From NCBI GenBank assembly GCA_030844895.1, contig CM061223.1, positions 4,464,001-4,528,000 on the forward strand: a stretch of 64,000 bases of DNA, written 5' to 3'. The stretch comes from Ambrosia x helenae. Taxonomy: Eukaryota; Streptophyta; Magnoliopsida; Asterales; Asteraceae. The position numbers and the translations under genes were made by a program. The first letter of the stretch is position 1. Each line of letters begins with the position of its first letter. The notes under the pieces were generated by a model. It did not search any database. It was not told where the DNA came from and worked only from the letters and a program-made list of their open reading frames with translations. Below, piece after piece: positions 1 through 9,356 of the stretch.

Positions 1-95
1 TCCGCCTAATCCCAAAAACGCCTAGGACTCAGCCTAGGTCATTATTCCGATTTTTCCATCGATTAGCGCCTAGGCCGACTTTTACAACACTGATT
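1..95. repeat. GCCTAGG-rich repeat fragment in the last intron of F-box copy 1
   Basis: Several CGCCTAGG/GCCTAGG motifs occur in the first 80 bases, followed by a TTATTCCGATTTT stretch. The reverse complement of 63770-63850 at the other end of the window carries the same order of motifs (CCGCCTAAT, AACGCCTAG, TTATTCCGATTTT), so both are copies of one dispersed family, probably a non-autonomous DNA transposon. Only the right part is inside the window, so termini and target-site duplication cannot be judged. It lies in the intron before the FBD exon at 145. Confidence 0.6.
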
Positions 96-144
96 TTTGA
101 TGGTGTTTTTTGATACTTTAATTTTTAACATGTTTTCTACTTAG

Positions 145-447
145 ATGTATGATAACGAGAAGCTGCCTGATCAACAAACTGCCACCAACTTCCTTGATCC
201 AGAAAATCACCCAGATGTGAACTTGGATCATCTTGTTTCATTTCGGATAGAAAACTTTAGTAACTTACCTCTTGAGATGGACTTTGTGAAACTTATCTTG
301 GCCAAATCACCCAAGCTGCAGAAAGTACAAATTAAGCTTAATGGCGATGTCTCCGTTGATGAAGAACTGAAGATGCTTAGAGAAATGCTAATATTCTCAT
401 TTCCGCGGGCTTTTCCTTATGCTAAATTAATAATTGATCGCCCATAA
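145..447 (+). CDS. F-box/FBD/LRR protein, last exon only (5' part outside the window)
   Basis: This 100-residue exon carries the C-terminal FBD-type segment of an At1g13570-like F-box protein. It is preceded by a good acceptor (TTTTCTACTTAG before 145) and starts MYDNEKLP, exactly like the last exons of the copies at 3167, 8513 and 15534. The hallmark run LVKLILAKSP appears here as FVKLILAKSPKLQKVQI. It ends with a stop after DRP at 447. F-box proteins of this group are expected to act as substrate adaptors in SCF ubiquitin ligases; the target is unknown. Earlier exons are outside the window, so intactness cannot be judged. The exon itself is open and close to its paralogs. Confidence 0.85.
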   Translation: MYDNEKLPDQQTATNFLDPENHPDVNLDHLVSFRIENFSNLPLEMDFVKLILAKSPKLQKVQIKLNGDVSVDEELKMLREMLIFSFPRAFPYAKLIIDRP

Positions 448-1500
448 ACCTCTTTATAAATTATAAAGGCTATTATTTCCTAGGTCAGGACATAGATCGT
501 CATCACAGAATGCTTTTAAGGACTATTTTGTATCTGTAAATTCTCATGTTGCGTGTTCCTTTTCTCTATAAGTTATAGACATGCTCCGTTTTTACTTCTA
601 GTGATCTGTTTATAACAGGTTTGTAATGCTAGTTATATCAATATTGGTAGATTTATTGACCTGTTTTCTTAGTGGATGGTTCAAGTTTTGAGTTGTTTGA
701 CTTCAATGTGATTCTAAGCTAACTAGAATGTGTTTTTTTATGCTTAGATCTGGATTTTACATTTGCGCTTTCTTTGTTGTAGAATTGTAGAAGAACATTT
801 TCCCTTGAAAGACTGATTGCAAGTCTCATAAGATCTTGCAATTTATACCCATAATTGTTGTTAAACTTCACAAAGCTAGTATATATTAATATAAATGTAG
901 ACATCTAAGAAAGATTTGTAAATTTTGGATTACACAATTTATTTCTAAATTTTACGTAATTATGTTCCAAAAACCGAAAAAAATGAAACTGAATGGTTTT
1001 CAAAATAAAAAATCGCACACTTCGGTTACGATTATGGTTTTGTCAAAAAAAACCAAACCGAACCATGCAAATCCCATGTGGATATGGTGAAATAATGAGT
1101 AATGAGGTAGGTGGTGTAGTGATTTGGGGAATTAGAAAGAAGAAGAATATGAGGTGAATGGGGTTATATTATCTTAATAAAATGGGACCACGTAATAAAT
1201 AAATGATTTAATTAAATTTATAGTATTTTCAATTGTTTTGTTTGTTTAAGGGGTAAATAGACATTTTACACCACTTAACGAAGAAATCTAGCGACGTTAT
1301 ACGTTAAAACCACTTGAGTGTAAAATTGTATATCGCAGTCTGCATAAACCATTCTTGTTAATTTAGGGCATTTATGCAACCTTTACATACCACAAAGATC
1401 ATCTATGTAATTAACTCCACCCTTTATAGTAAATACGAATTTATTTATTTCCGTTACGAAAGTAAATAAATACAAATTTAAGTATGTTAACCTATCATAC
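448..1500. other. Spacer between F-box copies 1 and 2
   Basis: No coding region is supported. The first 250 bases are the 3' flank of copy 1, resembling the 3' flanks of the copies ending at 3487, 8824 and 15845. Bases 960-1080 are rich in AAACCG/AACCAAACCG motifs, like the hAT-like AACCGG elements elsewhere in the window, but no ends were found. The rest is AT-rich with no feature recognised. Confidence 0.5.
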
Positions 1501-1640
1501 TAGGGATGAGCAAAACAGAAATGGTATCGTGTACCAGTAACCGCTTTTTCCGTTTTTTAGTGTCGGTACGATACCATTTCTGGTACCAACTTTTAAGAAT
1601 TTTCGGTGTCGGTATCGATTAGGTATAATACTCGTCCCTA
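1501..1640. mobile_element. hAT-like MITE, 140 bp, upstream of F-box copy 2
   Basis: The element begins TAGGGATGAG and ends CTCGTCCCTA, so the ten terminal bases form an inverted repeat with one mismatch. Flanks TATCATAC (1493-1500) and TATCATTC (1641-1648) are an 8-bp target duplication with one mismatch. Inside it is partly palindromic around GGTATCG/CGATACC. An 8-bp duplication with TAGGG ends fits the hAT superfamily. It has no coding capacity and sits directly upstream of the putative 5' leader exon of the next gene. Confidence 0.8.
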
Positions 1641-1649
1641 TATCATTCA

Positions 1650-2066
1650 ATAGATTTGAAGCTACAAATTTGATTTCAACACATTTTATAAACCCTTCAT
1701 GCGCTTGCAGACGGCAATCGATTCAAGCAGGCAGCTACCCTCTCTTCTTCATTTGCCTCCAGCGTAAACCCTAGGTAATCTTTTTTCAGTTTCTCTTCTA
1801 AATTGTACAACAATGTTATAATGATCAATCCAGTTCAAGAATTTGATAAAAATATATATGATTTATGTAAATTTTTCTTCTTATTCGAACCAAAGCCCCC
1901 AATATTACATTGTTTCCTACTATAGAATGTAGTTTGTTAGGGTTCCAATAAATAAATAAATATAAAGTTATATTTATTTACCCTGAATCTTATGAATTGC
2001 TTTGGGGATAATAAGTTTAGGATTTGATTTAGTTTGTGCATTCTACCATGCAGCAGCAGCATCAAT
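1650..2066 (+). promoter_or_regulatory. 5' leader of F-box copy 2 with a 5'UTR intron
   Basis: A leader exon ends at AAACCCTAG (1774), followed by donor GTAATC. The acceptor is ATGCAG at 2053, 13 bases before the ATG. The same layout (intron ending just before the start codon) occurs at copy 4 (about 14168-14402) and copy 6 (18421-18554). The first 200 bases of this intron are about 90% identical to 13380-13580. Leader introns in such genes often affect expression; that role is inferred. Confidence 0.6.
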
Positions 2067-3487
2067 ATGGATAAAAAAACTCAATGCCTAAATTCGGATA
2101 TTATCAGCAGCCTTCCTCTAAACATAATTGAAAATATTCTGAGTCTTATACCACTCAGAGATGCATTGAGGACGAGCGTTTTGTCAACGAAATGGCGGTA
2201 TGCTTGGCCGAGCATGCCTAAACTTGTGGTTAAAGACAATATGGTCAAATTTCCATTTGGTAGTGGTTTCAAACAGTGGAATGCTAAGCTTGTCAAGGCC
2301 ATGTTCCATGTTTTGCTGTTACACAACGGTCCGACAATACTAGTGTTCAGTTGTAGAATTTGTACACTTGGAATGGTTTCTGAGTTTGAGCAGATATTGA
2401 GTTATCTTTTTAAAGGAAATAAACTGAAACAACTGACCTTCTTCAATGATAATAGATCCTACAAGCTTCCCGCTTCTTTCTTTTCGTTGCAAGGATTAGA
2501 AAGTATACATCTCCAGTATTGTACTTTCGTACCACCGTTGACATTTAACAGATTTAGTTCGCTGACGAGCCTGAGTTTTATGAAAGTTGAGGTTTCTGCT
2601 CAAATGCTTCAACGGTTCCTCTCTGAATGCCCGCTGCTTGAGCATATCCGTTTGGTAAGGTTACCAAGCGCTGCTTGAGCATATCCGTTAGTGATCGATA
2701 TTATTAAGATTTATAAATGTAATTTTGATGCAGCTTGGATACCAACAAGCCATTGAATTTGTAGAACAAGGAAAGAAGTTTACCTTTGTTGATCTTTTAC
2801 GGTGTGTGCCTTTGATTTTGACTTTGGACATCTCAGGATATTATATGAAGGTAATAACGGATTATTTGTTGAAGGTTACATCTCATGTAAGCATATTGTG
2901 TTTGCTAATTTTGGTATTTGGTTAAAGTACTTGTGTGCAGGTGGCATGCCACATAAGCTTCCAACGTCACTAGTCCATCTCAAATATTTGTTTTTTGCAT
3001 GTGTGCATGACAGAACAAACTGAGATTTCCTCTACTCTTTGTATGATTAGGAGTTCCCCGCTGTTGGCGAAAGTTCGTTTTGTGGTAAGTAGTGTCGTTA
3101 GTCGTTACTAATGGTAGTGGCTCTTTATACTTTTACTGACAGTTTTTTTACATGTTTTCTAATTAGATGTATGATAATAAGGTGTTGCCGGTTCCACAAA
3201 CTTCCACCGGCTTTCTTGATCCGGAAGACTACTCAAACTTGAGCTTGGATCATCTTGACATGTTTGAGATAAAAATGTTCAGTAGTAACTTACCTCTTGC
3301 GATGGATCTTGTGAAACTCATCATGGCCAAGTCACCTGTGCTAAAGAAGCTACAAATTGAGCTTAAGGACAATGTTTCAGTTGATGAAGAAGTTATGATG
3401 CTCAGAGATTTGGTACTACACCCAATTCCACGGGCATCACCTTCTGCAAAATTAATCATTGTACGCCCAAAAATATCTCGGTTTTGA
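2067..3487 (+). pseudogene. F-box/FBD/LRR gene copy 2, four exons, frameshift in exon 3
   Basis: Exons are 2067-2654, 2734-2850, 2928-3084 and 3167-3487, all with GT-AG borders and phase-0 junctions. Exon 1 encodes an F-box at about residues 8-50 (NIIENILSLIPLRDALRTSV) and leucine-rich repeats. Exons 2-3 continue the LRR, and exon 4 holds the FBD-type C terminus. The ATG at 2067 was chosen because it matches the start of copy 4. Exon 3 is 157 bases whereas copies 3 and 4 have 156. The extra T lies in the T6 run near 2990-2997 and leads to a stop (TGA, 3021-3023) before the FBD exon. All else is intact, so this is either a very young pseudogene or a homopolymer sequencing error. Exon 3 starts at TTAAAG|TACTTG rather than at the nearby GCAG, because only that keeps frame in every paralog. 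Confidence 0.8.
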
Positions 3488-3769
3488 GGACGCTAGTTGA
3501 TTTCCTTGGTTGGGATTAAGGATTGTCCTCGCATAATGCTTTTATGGACTCTCTTTGTATATGTTTTGGTGGTTTCATTATCTGTTGGTTATGAAATGTT
3601 AGTTTCTGCTTTGTGACAAGTCAGAACCTGTGTACATAATCTTGGATGTGAACCTAAGTGAGTCCATTATTTAGCTACAAAGGCTGCAGTTATAACTTAT
3701 ATACCAAATCCTTCAAATAATATGAATCATGAAAAGATTAAGATCATGTAACTAAGAATGTCAAGCTAT
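3488..3769. other. 3' flank of F-box copy 2
   Basis: Sequence resembles the 3' flanks of copies 3 and 4 (a gATTAAGGATTGTC...GCGTAATGC-like stretch is shared), so it is probably 3'UTR plus spacer. The last 13 bases (3757-3769, AATGTCAAGCTAT) are the left target-site duplication of the SINE that follows. Confidence 0.55.
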
Positions 3770-4107
3770 GTCCTTCACGGATAGCTCAGTTGGTGAATGG
3801 ACCAGGGATCTCTCTTGGAGGTTCCAGGTTCGATTCCCACAAAGGACATAATGAGAAATGATGGATGACTCATGGCCTATGGTCATGAGTTCGAGTCCTG
3901 ATCTCGCCAGGTTTTACCGGTTCACTACTGTCGTGCCTTCGGGCGGGTATGTGGGTCAGGTTTTCCCTGGAAGCGGGCTGTCAGGCGGGCTAGGGGCTTC
4001 GTGCGTCCGGGGTGGGCCGGGCTGTGCCCCTGTCTTTGCCACTGGGGGGCGCGTACGAAGTACCCGGCGTTGTTTAGTTGGCCGTTCAAAAAAAAAAATA
4101 AAAATAA
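3770..4107 (+). mobile_element. tRNA-headed SINE with a double head, 338 bp
   Basis: A perfect 13-bp target duplication, AATGTCAAGCTAT, flanks the element at 3757-3769 and 4108-4120, and an A-rich tail (4088-4107) lies at the 3' end. The head has a pol III A-box-like TAGCTCAGTTGG (about 3782-3793) and B-box GGTTCGATTCC (about 3828-3838). A second B-box-like GAGTTCGAGTCC lies near 3888, so the 5' part looks like two tRNA-like units in a row. The body (GGTTTTACCGGTTCAC..., GC-rich) and the end GTTTAGTTGGCCGTTC are shared with the split copy at 20998-22435 and, more distantly, with 31259-31538. It is not a functional tRNA gene because the acceptor and T stems do not pair well. Confidence 0.85.
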
Positions 4108-5799
4108 AATGTCAAGCTATAATGAATGAGGTACACTTTCAACTCCCTGTAGATGGATTTTTGTTAATTAAACCAACTATACTGTATACAATGTTGCCGT
4201 AATAAATAAATACACACACAATGGTTACCGTATTTTTGTGTATTTAGTGTAACGCCTAGCTAATAGCTATGTGTTACTGTTACGTGTTAAGAGACGTGTG
4301 ACAACTTGTGGGTAAATATATGTATAATGTAGAATTAGATAAACGGTTAATCCCTGTAGTGTCTATGTTTTGAGTATGATACATCAATATCATTCATGAA
4401 ACTAAAGAGCTAATTTTTTGTTTGTGTTTAGTTTCAAAGAAAAGGTCATAATAAGGTTGTAGGGAAAATTGGCAACAACAACTTGAACCCGGGTCACATG
4501 GATGAGGGGCACGCAACTTCGCAAGCTTATCACCATGCCAACCATTCAAGCTTGTATGTAATCGTCCAAAGTTTTGGTTATGTGTTATGGTTTCACGTTT
4601 TTTCACTTTACGTCACTGTCACATCACAAAGTTCATGCCACATCAGTGCCAAAGACCTCCCACTTACTTTTTTTTTTTCCACCTTTTGTGTGTATGTTTT
4701 GCTTATGACAGAAACATATTTGATTTGAATAAGTTTTTCTTATTATCCGAAACCCCCATTTATATCTAAGTTGATTGTATATTATATTTACAAGGGAAAA
4801 TCACGAAAATACACAATTAACTATAATAAAAAGCGAAAATGATCAGGTATTGCCTCTAAACATTAAAGAACGACCTACTTTTGCGTCTAAAATAAGACCA
4901 TTACACATGTAATATTAAATGAAACAGTAAATGGAAGTTTTGTTTTCATCCAGAGCAGCATAGGTTAAAACCAGTCGTTTCTAAAAAAGCTACACATTCA
5001 ACCACCGTCTCAATCACGCCTTGCAATGGTTGATTCTGTCTCTCTGCTTCTCTTTCAAACGTACATTCTCTCTTTAGTATACATTTTCGTTGTTTTTCAC
5101 ATGATTAAAATTATTGATTTTTTATATTATAGTACATTAATTTATATCTTACATCGTAACACACATTTTATCACTTTATATTAGATTTTGTGTACCCTAT
5201 AAACTCTCACATATATAACCTAGTGAACATATAAATAAATGAGGGTCATACTAAACACATTTTATAAAAATCCTAGATATCGGTTTTTTCGAATTTGTTT
5301 AATGCCCTTTATTTTTTTTATTTTTTTCTAAATTAACCTTTTTAACGGCAAAAAACGACGTGCTAACCATCGTGACTACTTGACCGTCGCCAGCCTCTTG
5401 GCTCTCCCAGATGCGTGAAAACTTGCCCCCCAGCCGCACGAAAGCATGCCAGTGGAATAAGCGGTAAAACACCACCTCCATCTAAGTTGAAACGACGTCA
5501 TCCCGTATTTGCTCTTTACCTCAATATTGTATAAAATAATGGGAGAGTACAAATTGAACCTAAGTCGCAAGGACGAAACGTGAAAAACATTAGAAAACCA
5601 GATTATTACCCGTGACCGTGTGGACACACGATTCAATAAATCCTTTAATAATATGAAGATGGGTGGGGACAAAAAAAAAAAAAAGGAAGGATAAAGAGGG
5701 GGGCAAGAGCATGAGGTAAGATACTGCCACGTCTCTACTATTGCTTTTCACATACACATTGTTTAATTCTTTACTTGGCCAAAACAATCACCATCTCCT
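4108..5799. other. Gene-free spacer before the DUF3339 gene
   Basis: No gene is supported. Near 4470-4560, the minus strand shows a tRNA-like pair of boxes (GGCATGGTGATAAGC then GGGTTCAAGTT), probably a SINE head remnant without recognisable ends. 4780-5300 is AT-rich and featureless. 5370-5480 is slightly GC-richer, with no convincing reading frame. Confidence 0.45.
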
Positions 5800-5809
5800 C
5801 TATATATAT
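5800..5809 (+). promoter_or_regulatory. TATA box of the DUF3339 gene
   Basis: TATATATATT lies 58-67 bases upstream of the ATG at 5867. This would place transcription start near 5830-5840 and give a leader of about 30 bases. Position relative to the ATG and composition are the only evidence. Confidence 0.5.
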
Positions 5810-5866
5810 TTAGTTAATTAATTGCTAGGACGATTAATCTGGGAAATCAAATAATAATAATAGAAG

Positions 5867-6076
5867 ATGGCAGATTGGGGGCCAGTGGTGATTGCAGTGG
5901 TGCTGTTCGTGCTGTTGTCGCCGGGGCTACTGTTGCAGATACCGGGAAGGAACAGAGTGGTGGAGTTTGGGAACATGCAGACGAGCGGCCTCTCCATACT
6001 TGTTCACACCGTCATCTATTTCGGCCTTGTTACCATTTTCCTCATCGCCATCGGCGTTCACATCTACACCGACTAG
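5867..6076 (+). CDS. DUF3339 family small membrane protein, 69 aa
   Basis: The complete single-exon frame encodes 69 residues starting MADWGPVVIAVVLFVLLSPG. This start, the central LLQIPGRNRVVEFGNMQTSG and a hydrophobic C-terminal half are typical of the plant DUF3339 family, which is usually 65-70 residues. Two membrane segments are visible, about residues 7-24 and 45-66, joined by a short loop carrying basic residues (GRNR). The family has no established biochemical function. The start is supported by a TATA-like sequence 60 bases upstream and by family length. The 3' region has AAT-rich polyadenylation-like motifs near 6280. It lies between unrelated F-box genes and does not look functionally tied to them. 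Confidence 0.93.
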   Translation: MADWGPVVIAVVLFVLLSPGLLLQIPGRNRVVEFGNMQTSGLSILVHTVIYFGLVTIFLIAIGVHIYTD

Positions 6077-6360
6077 CTACCTACCTACCTCCTACACCTT
6101 TTTCTTTTTCATAGGCTGCCTTCTATATAATTGTTTTGTTGCTTTGATATGATTCTATGATTATGATATATTATGTTTGTAGTTTGTTTGAAATGTAACT
6201 GCTAATCATTTTCAGCTTTTAATTAGCGTACTTATCATATCAATTTAATTAGATTGCTATTGTATAATTAAGACGATCAATGAAAATATATTTTAGTGTT
6301 TTCTTATTATGAGTGACCCAATATATTAATACTTATATTATATTTATATTTGTTTATTAA

Positions 6361-6655
6361 CATTTTTTTTGAACGGTGACTTTTGTATGAGTGACCCAAT
6401 GTTATATTGCCTAATCGGCAGCCTAGCCAAAGTCAGTCTCAGACTACGTTGTCTTAACCGGGCACGCACTAGTGTATCAGACTTGGTTACGACGTTCCCT
6501 GGGGAATCATATTGCCTCCACACGATTTTCCTCGCTGGAGTAACAGCTGGGTGAAAACCGGGGTGCGGGTCAAGATCCAAACGCTCCTCGACGCGTTTGC
6601 CACCATCATTGCTTGGATACCGTAGAAAATAATGAGGAGAGTAGAAATCGAACCT
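6361..6655 (-). mobile_element. SINE-like sequence, minus strand
   Basis: A T-run followed by GAACGGT (6364-6376) corresponds to the ACCGTTC+A-tail end seen in other SINEs here. Near 6645-6655 the minus strand has a B-box-like GGTTCGATTTC. The A-box part is missing where the adjoining Tourist-like MITE begins, so the head looks truncated. A short direct repeat GAGTGACCCAAT occurs at about 6311 and 6390. No clean target duplication was found. Confidence 0.4.
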
Positions 6656-7117
6656 TCTGAATGGGTAAGTACTGACCCAGTAAGAGGTCTGAATGGTTAA
6701 GAGGTTCTGAATGATTAAGTACTAAATCGTTAAGTGATGTTTGGTCGGATATCTGAATGGTTAATAATAAATAAAAATCTTTATATCATTTTTATTAATT
6801 TTTTTTCATCCGCTAAACCCTCAGTCCCACACCACACAAAAACACAAACCACACACTTCTCTTTCTTGGTTTTAAGAGAGAGATAACCAGAGACAAGAGG
6901 AGACGAGGTGGGTTCAGAGCAGGAGGAGACAAGAGCAGAGGCGAGGGAGGGAGGGAGGAAGGTTGCTGGTCAGGTGGAGACGAGAGCAGGGAGGAGACGA
7001 GAGCACACACGTTTAGCTCTGATTCAGTCAGATACACTTCCAGATCTGACCAGTTAAGAGGTCTGGTCAGATGTTTTTTCCGTTCATACATGCCCAGCCA
7101 AGCGGCCCTTGTCTAAT
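6656..7117. mobile_element. Tourist-like (PIF/Harbinger) MITE, degenerate
   Basis: The left half (CTGAATGGGT...AAGAGGTCTGAATGG...GAGGTTCTGAATG) matches, in inverted orientation, the right end of the clean element at 37110-37703. The right end AAGCGGCCCTTGTC is followed by TAA. Both share the CAGATGT/TCTGAC repeats. The left terminus is missing where the SINE-like sequence begins. It lies in the upstream region of F-box copy 3 and probably removed or displaced its normal leader. Confidence 0.6.
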
Positions 7118-7179
7118 AACAATAAGCAATTTAGGATTAAATTTTGTTTTTGCATACTACCTTACCTAGCAGCAGCATT

Positions 7180-8824
7180 ATGGATGAAAAATATCAACTG
7201 GATATCATCAGCACCCTTCCACAAAACATAATCGATAACATTTTAAGTCTAATGCCAATCCGAGATGCAGTGAGGACCAGCATCTTGTCAAAGAAATGGC
7301 AATATTGTTGGCAGAGCATGCCCAAACTTGTTTTTACAGACAATATGGTTACAGTCCCATCTTCCATGTTTTATCATTACATAACCGTCCGGAAATACTC
7401 GAGTTCGACTCTTTGATTGATCATTATCATATGGAATCTGAATTTGCTCAGATTATACGTTATCTTGGAAGGAGAAATAAAGTGAAACAACTCTACCTTT
7501 TATATGATTATCGCTTTGCCAAGCTACCCGTTTCTTTCTTTGCATTGCAAGGTTGTTTAGAACTTGTACATCTCCAAAATTGTACCTTTGAACCGCCATC
7601 GACGTTTAACAAATTTAGTCGGCTGAAGAGGTTGGCTTTTGTGAATGTTGAGGTTTCTGCTCAAACGCTTCAACGCTTCCTCCCCATGTGCCCGCTGCTT
7701 GAGTATCTCGCTTTGGTAAGGTCCATATAACCATTTTGATGAACTGAAGCTTCTTCAATTAATGAATTATTATTATTATTATTATAAAGGGGAAAACAAG
7801 TTTACATTTGTTGATCTTTTACGTTGTGTACCTTTGATTAAGTCTTTGAACACCTCAATGTATTATGTGAAGGTATGTGATCTTTATGTTCAAGATTACA
7901 TATCATGTAAGCTGGGTTTTAAAAAGCGCGCCTGAGGCGCGCCTAGGCGCGAGGCGCATCAAGGCTCAGCCTAGGGCGCCTCAGGGCTTTGTGCCTAGTC
8001 TTTTTCCGAAAGGCGCGCGTCTCAGGGGATTTTTTGTCAAACTTCAGGCGCTTTTCTCCCTGAGGCGCGCGCCTCACGTAACCTGGGTATTTTTTATGCA
8101 TAAAAATGTTGGACCTTGGTGTTTTTGGCTTGTACATAAATAGTGTGCGCTTCGAGTACGAAAATCCCACGCTTTTTGCGCGATGCGCTTAGACCTCGTC
8201 GCTTTTTGCGCCTAGCGCCTTTTAAAACCAAGCATGTAAGAATATTGTGTTTGCTAATTTTGACATTTGTATTTGGTTAAAGTACTTGTCTGCAGGCGGC
8301 ATGCCACATACGCTACCCGCTACACTAGCTAATTTTAAATATCTGATTTCGGATGTTTGCTTGGTGGAACAAAATGTGATTTCGTCTACTCTTTGTATGA
8401 TCAGGAGCTCCCCTTTGTTGGTGGAAATTATAGTTATGGTAAATATGTTATTACTTATGGTGACGGCTGTTTATACTTTTATTGACGCGTTTTTTTCATG
8501 TTTTCTAATTAGATGTATGATAATGACAAGTTGCCTGTTCAACAAACTCCCGCCAATTTTCTTGATCCCGAAAGCTACCCAGATTTGAAGCTGGATCATC
8601 TTGAGCGATTGGAGATACAAGAGTTTAGTAACTTACCTCTTGAGATGGAATTTATGAAACTCATCATGGCCAAGTCACCTGTGCTAAAGAAAGTACAAAT
8701 CAAGCTTGATGGCAATGTTTCTAATGACGACGAACTGAAGATGCTTAGAGATTTGGTACTGCTCCCATTTCCGCGAGCATCACCTTGTGCAAAGTTAACC
8801 ATCGTACGCCCAGAAATTTTTTGA
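7180..8824 (+). pseudogene. F-box/FBD/LRR gene copy 3, inactivated in exons 1 and 2
   Basis: Exon-like blocks are 7180-7715, about 7788-7873, 8283-8438 and 8513-8824. The ATG at 7180 begins MDEKYQLDIISTLPQNIID, a good F-box start. Compared with copy 4, 49 bases are missing after ACAGTCCCATC (about 7352-7362). This shifts the frame and gives a stop at 7416; the rest of exon 1 (HNRPEILEF...LLEYLALV) is open in another frame to 7730. The deletion ends share CCATC-type microhomology. The first part of exon 2 is replaced by an ATT microsatellite, so no acceptor keeps frame. Exons 3 and 4 are intact (FBD-type end ...SPVLKKVQIKLDG). Intron 2 carries a 321-bp hAT-like MITE. It is a genuine pseudogene, since 49 bases cannot be a base-calling slip. 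Confidence 0.85.
7912..8232. mobile_element. GC-rich hAT-like MITE in intron 2 of F-box copy 3
   Basis: The perfect 8-bp target duplication CATGTAAG lies at 7904-7911 and 8233-8240; the empty site CATGTAAG is seen in copy 2 near 2884. Terminal inverted repeats CTGGGTTTTAAAAAGCGC and CTTGGTTTTAAAAGGCGC match at 16 of 18 positions. The interior is dominated by GCGCGCCTGAGGCGC-like short inverted repeats, unlike the AT-rich surroundings. It has no open frame of interest. Confidence 0.88.
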
Positions 8825-9356
8825 TGAAGGCTGTTATTTTGATGACACTGGTTAATTTCCGTGGTAAGGATTAAGGATTGTTGTTGCGTAATGCTTTGAT
8901 GGACTATTTTGTATGTGTTTTGATGATTTCATTTTGTGTTGATTTTGAAATGCGAGTTTCTGCTTTGTAACAAGTCTGAATCTTTCATTTTAACTTTGAA
9001 GTAAATCATCTTGGTTTCGAATACAAGTGATTGAAGTGAGTTCATTAATATTTAGCTAAATGTTCACTTAAATGAATACTATTTTACCCTTTTAGATATT
9101 ACTAGGCTTTGAAGGCTGCAAACCAACCGGTTATGCAAACCTCAACCCATAGAGGTCAGTCATACTATGTTTTTCTTCCAGAAGTTTTGATGTATTTGCT
9201 TCTGACTTCTTTGTAGTTTGAATCTTATATGGTTATTGTTAACTACATGTTCACATAAAAAAGGATACACAACTAAGCATAGCATGTTTGTTATCCGTAT
9301 CCGTTAGGCTGTCTATATTTTTAACTGCTTATGTGATTTGTTTGTAACATTCCTAA
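8825..9356. other. 3' flank of F-box copy 3
   Basis: 3'UTR-like sequence shared with copies 2 and 4, then AT-rich spacer. Nothing further recognised. Confidence 0.45.

Noticed and set aside
3771..3848. Possible tRNA gene
   Set aside because: A- and B-box are good but acceptor and T stems do not pair, and the sequence is the head of a SINE with a 13-bp target duplication.
3858..4202. 114-residue GC-rich frame
   Set aside because: Lies across the SINE body and tail.
5875..6152. Two long frames overlapping the DUF3339 gene in other frames
   Set aside because: Shadow frames; the DUF3339 frame has the family match and start.
6813..7091. Pro/Ser-rich 92-residue minus-strand frame
   Set aside because: Inside a GAGG-rich Tourist-like MITE; low complexity only.
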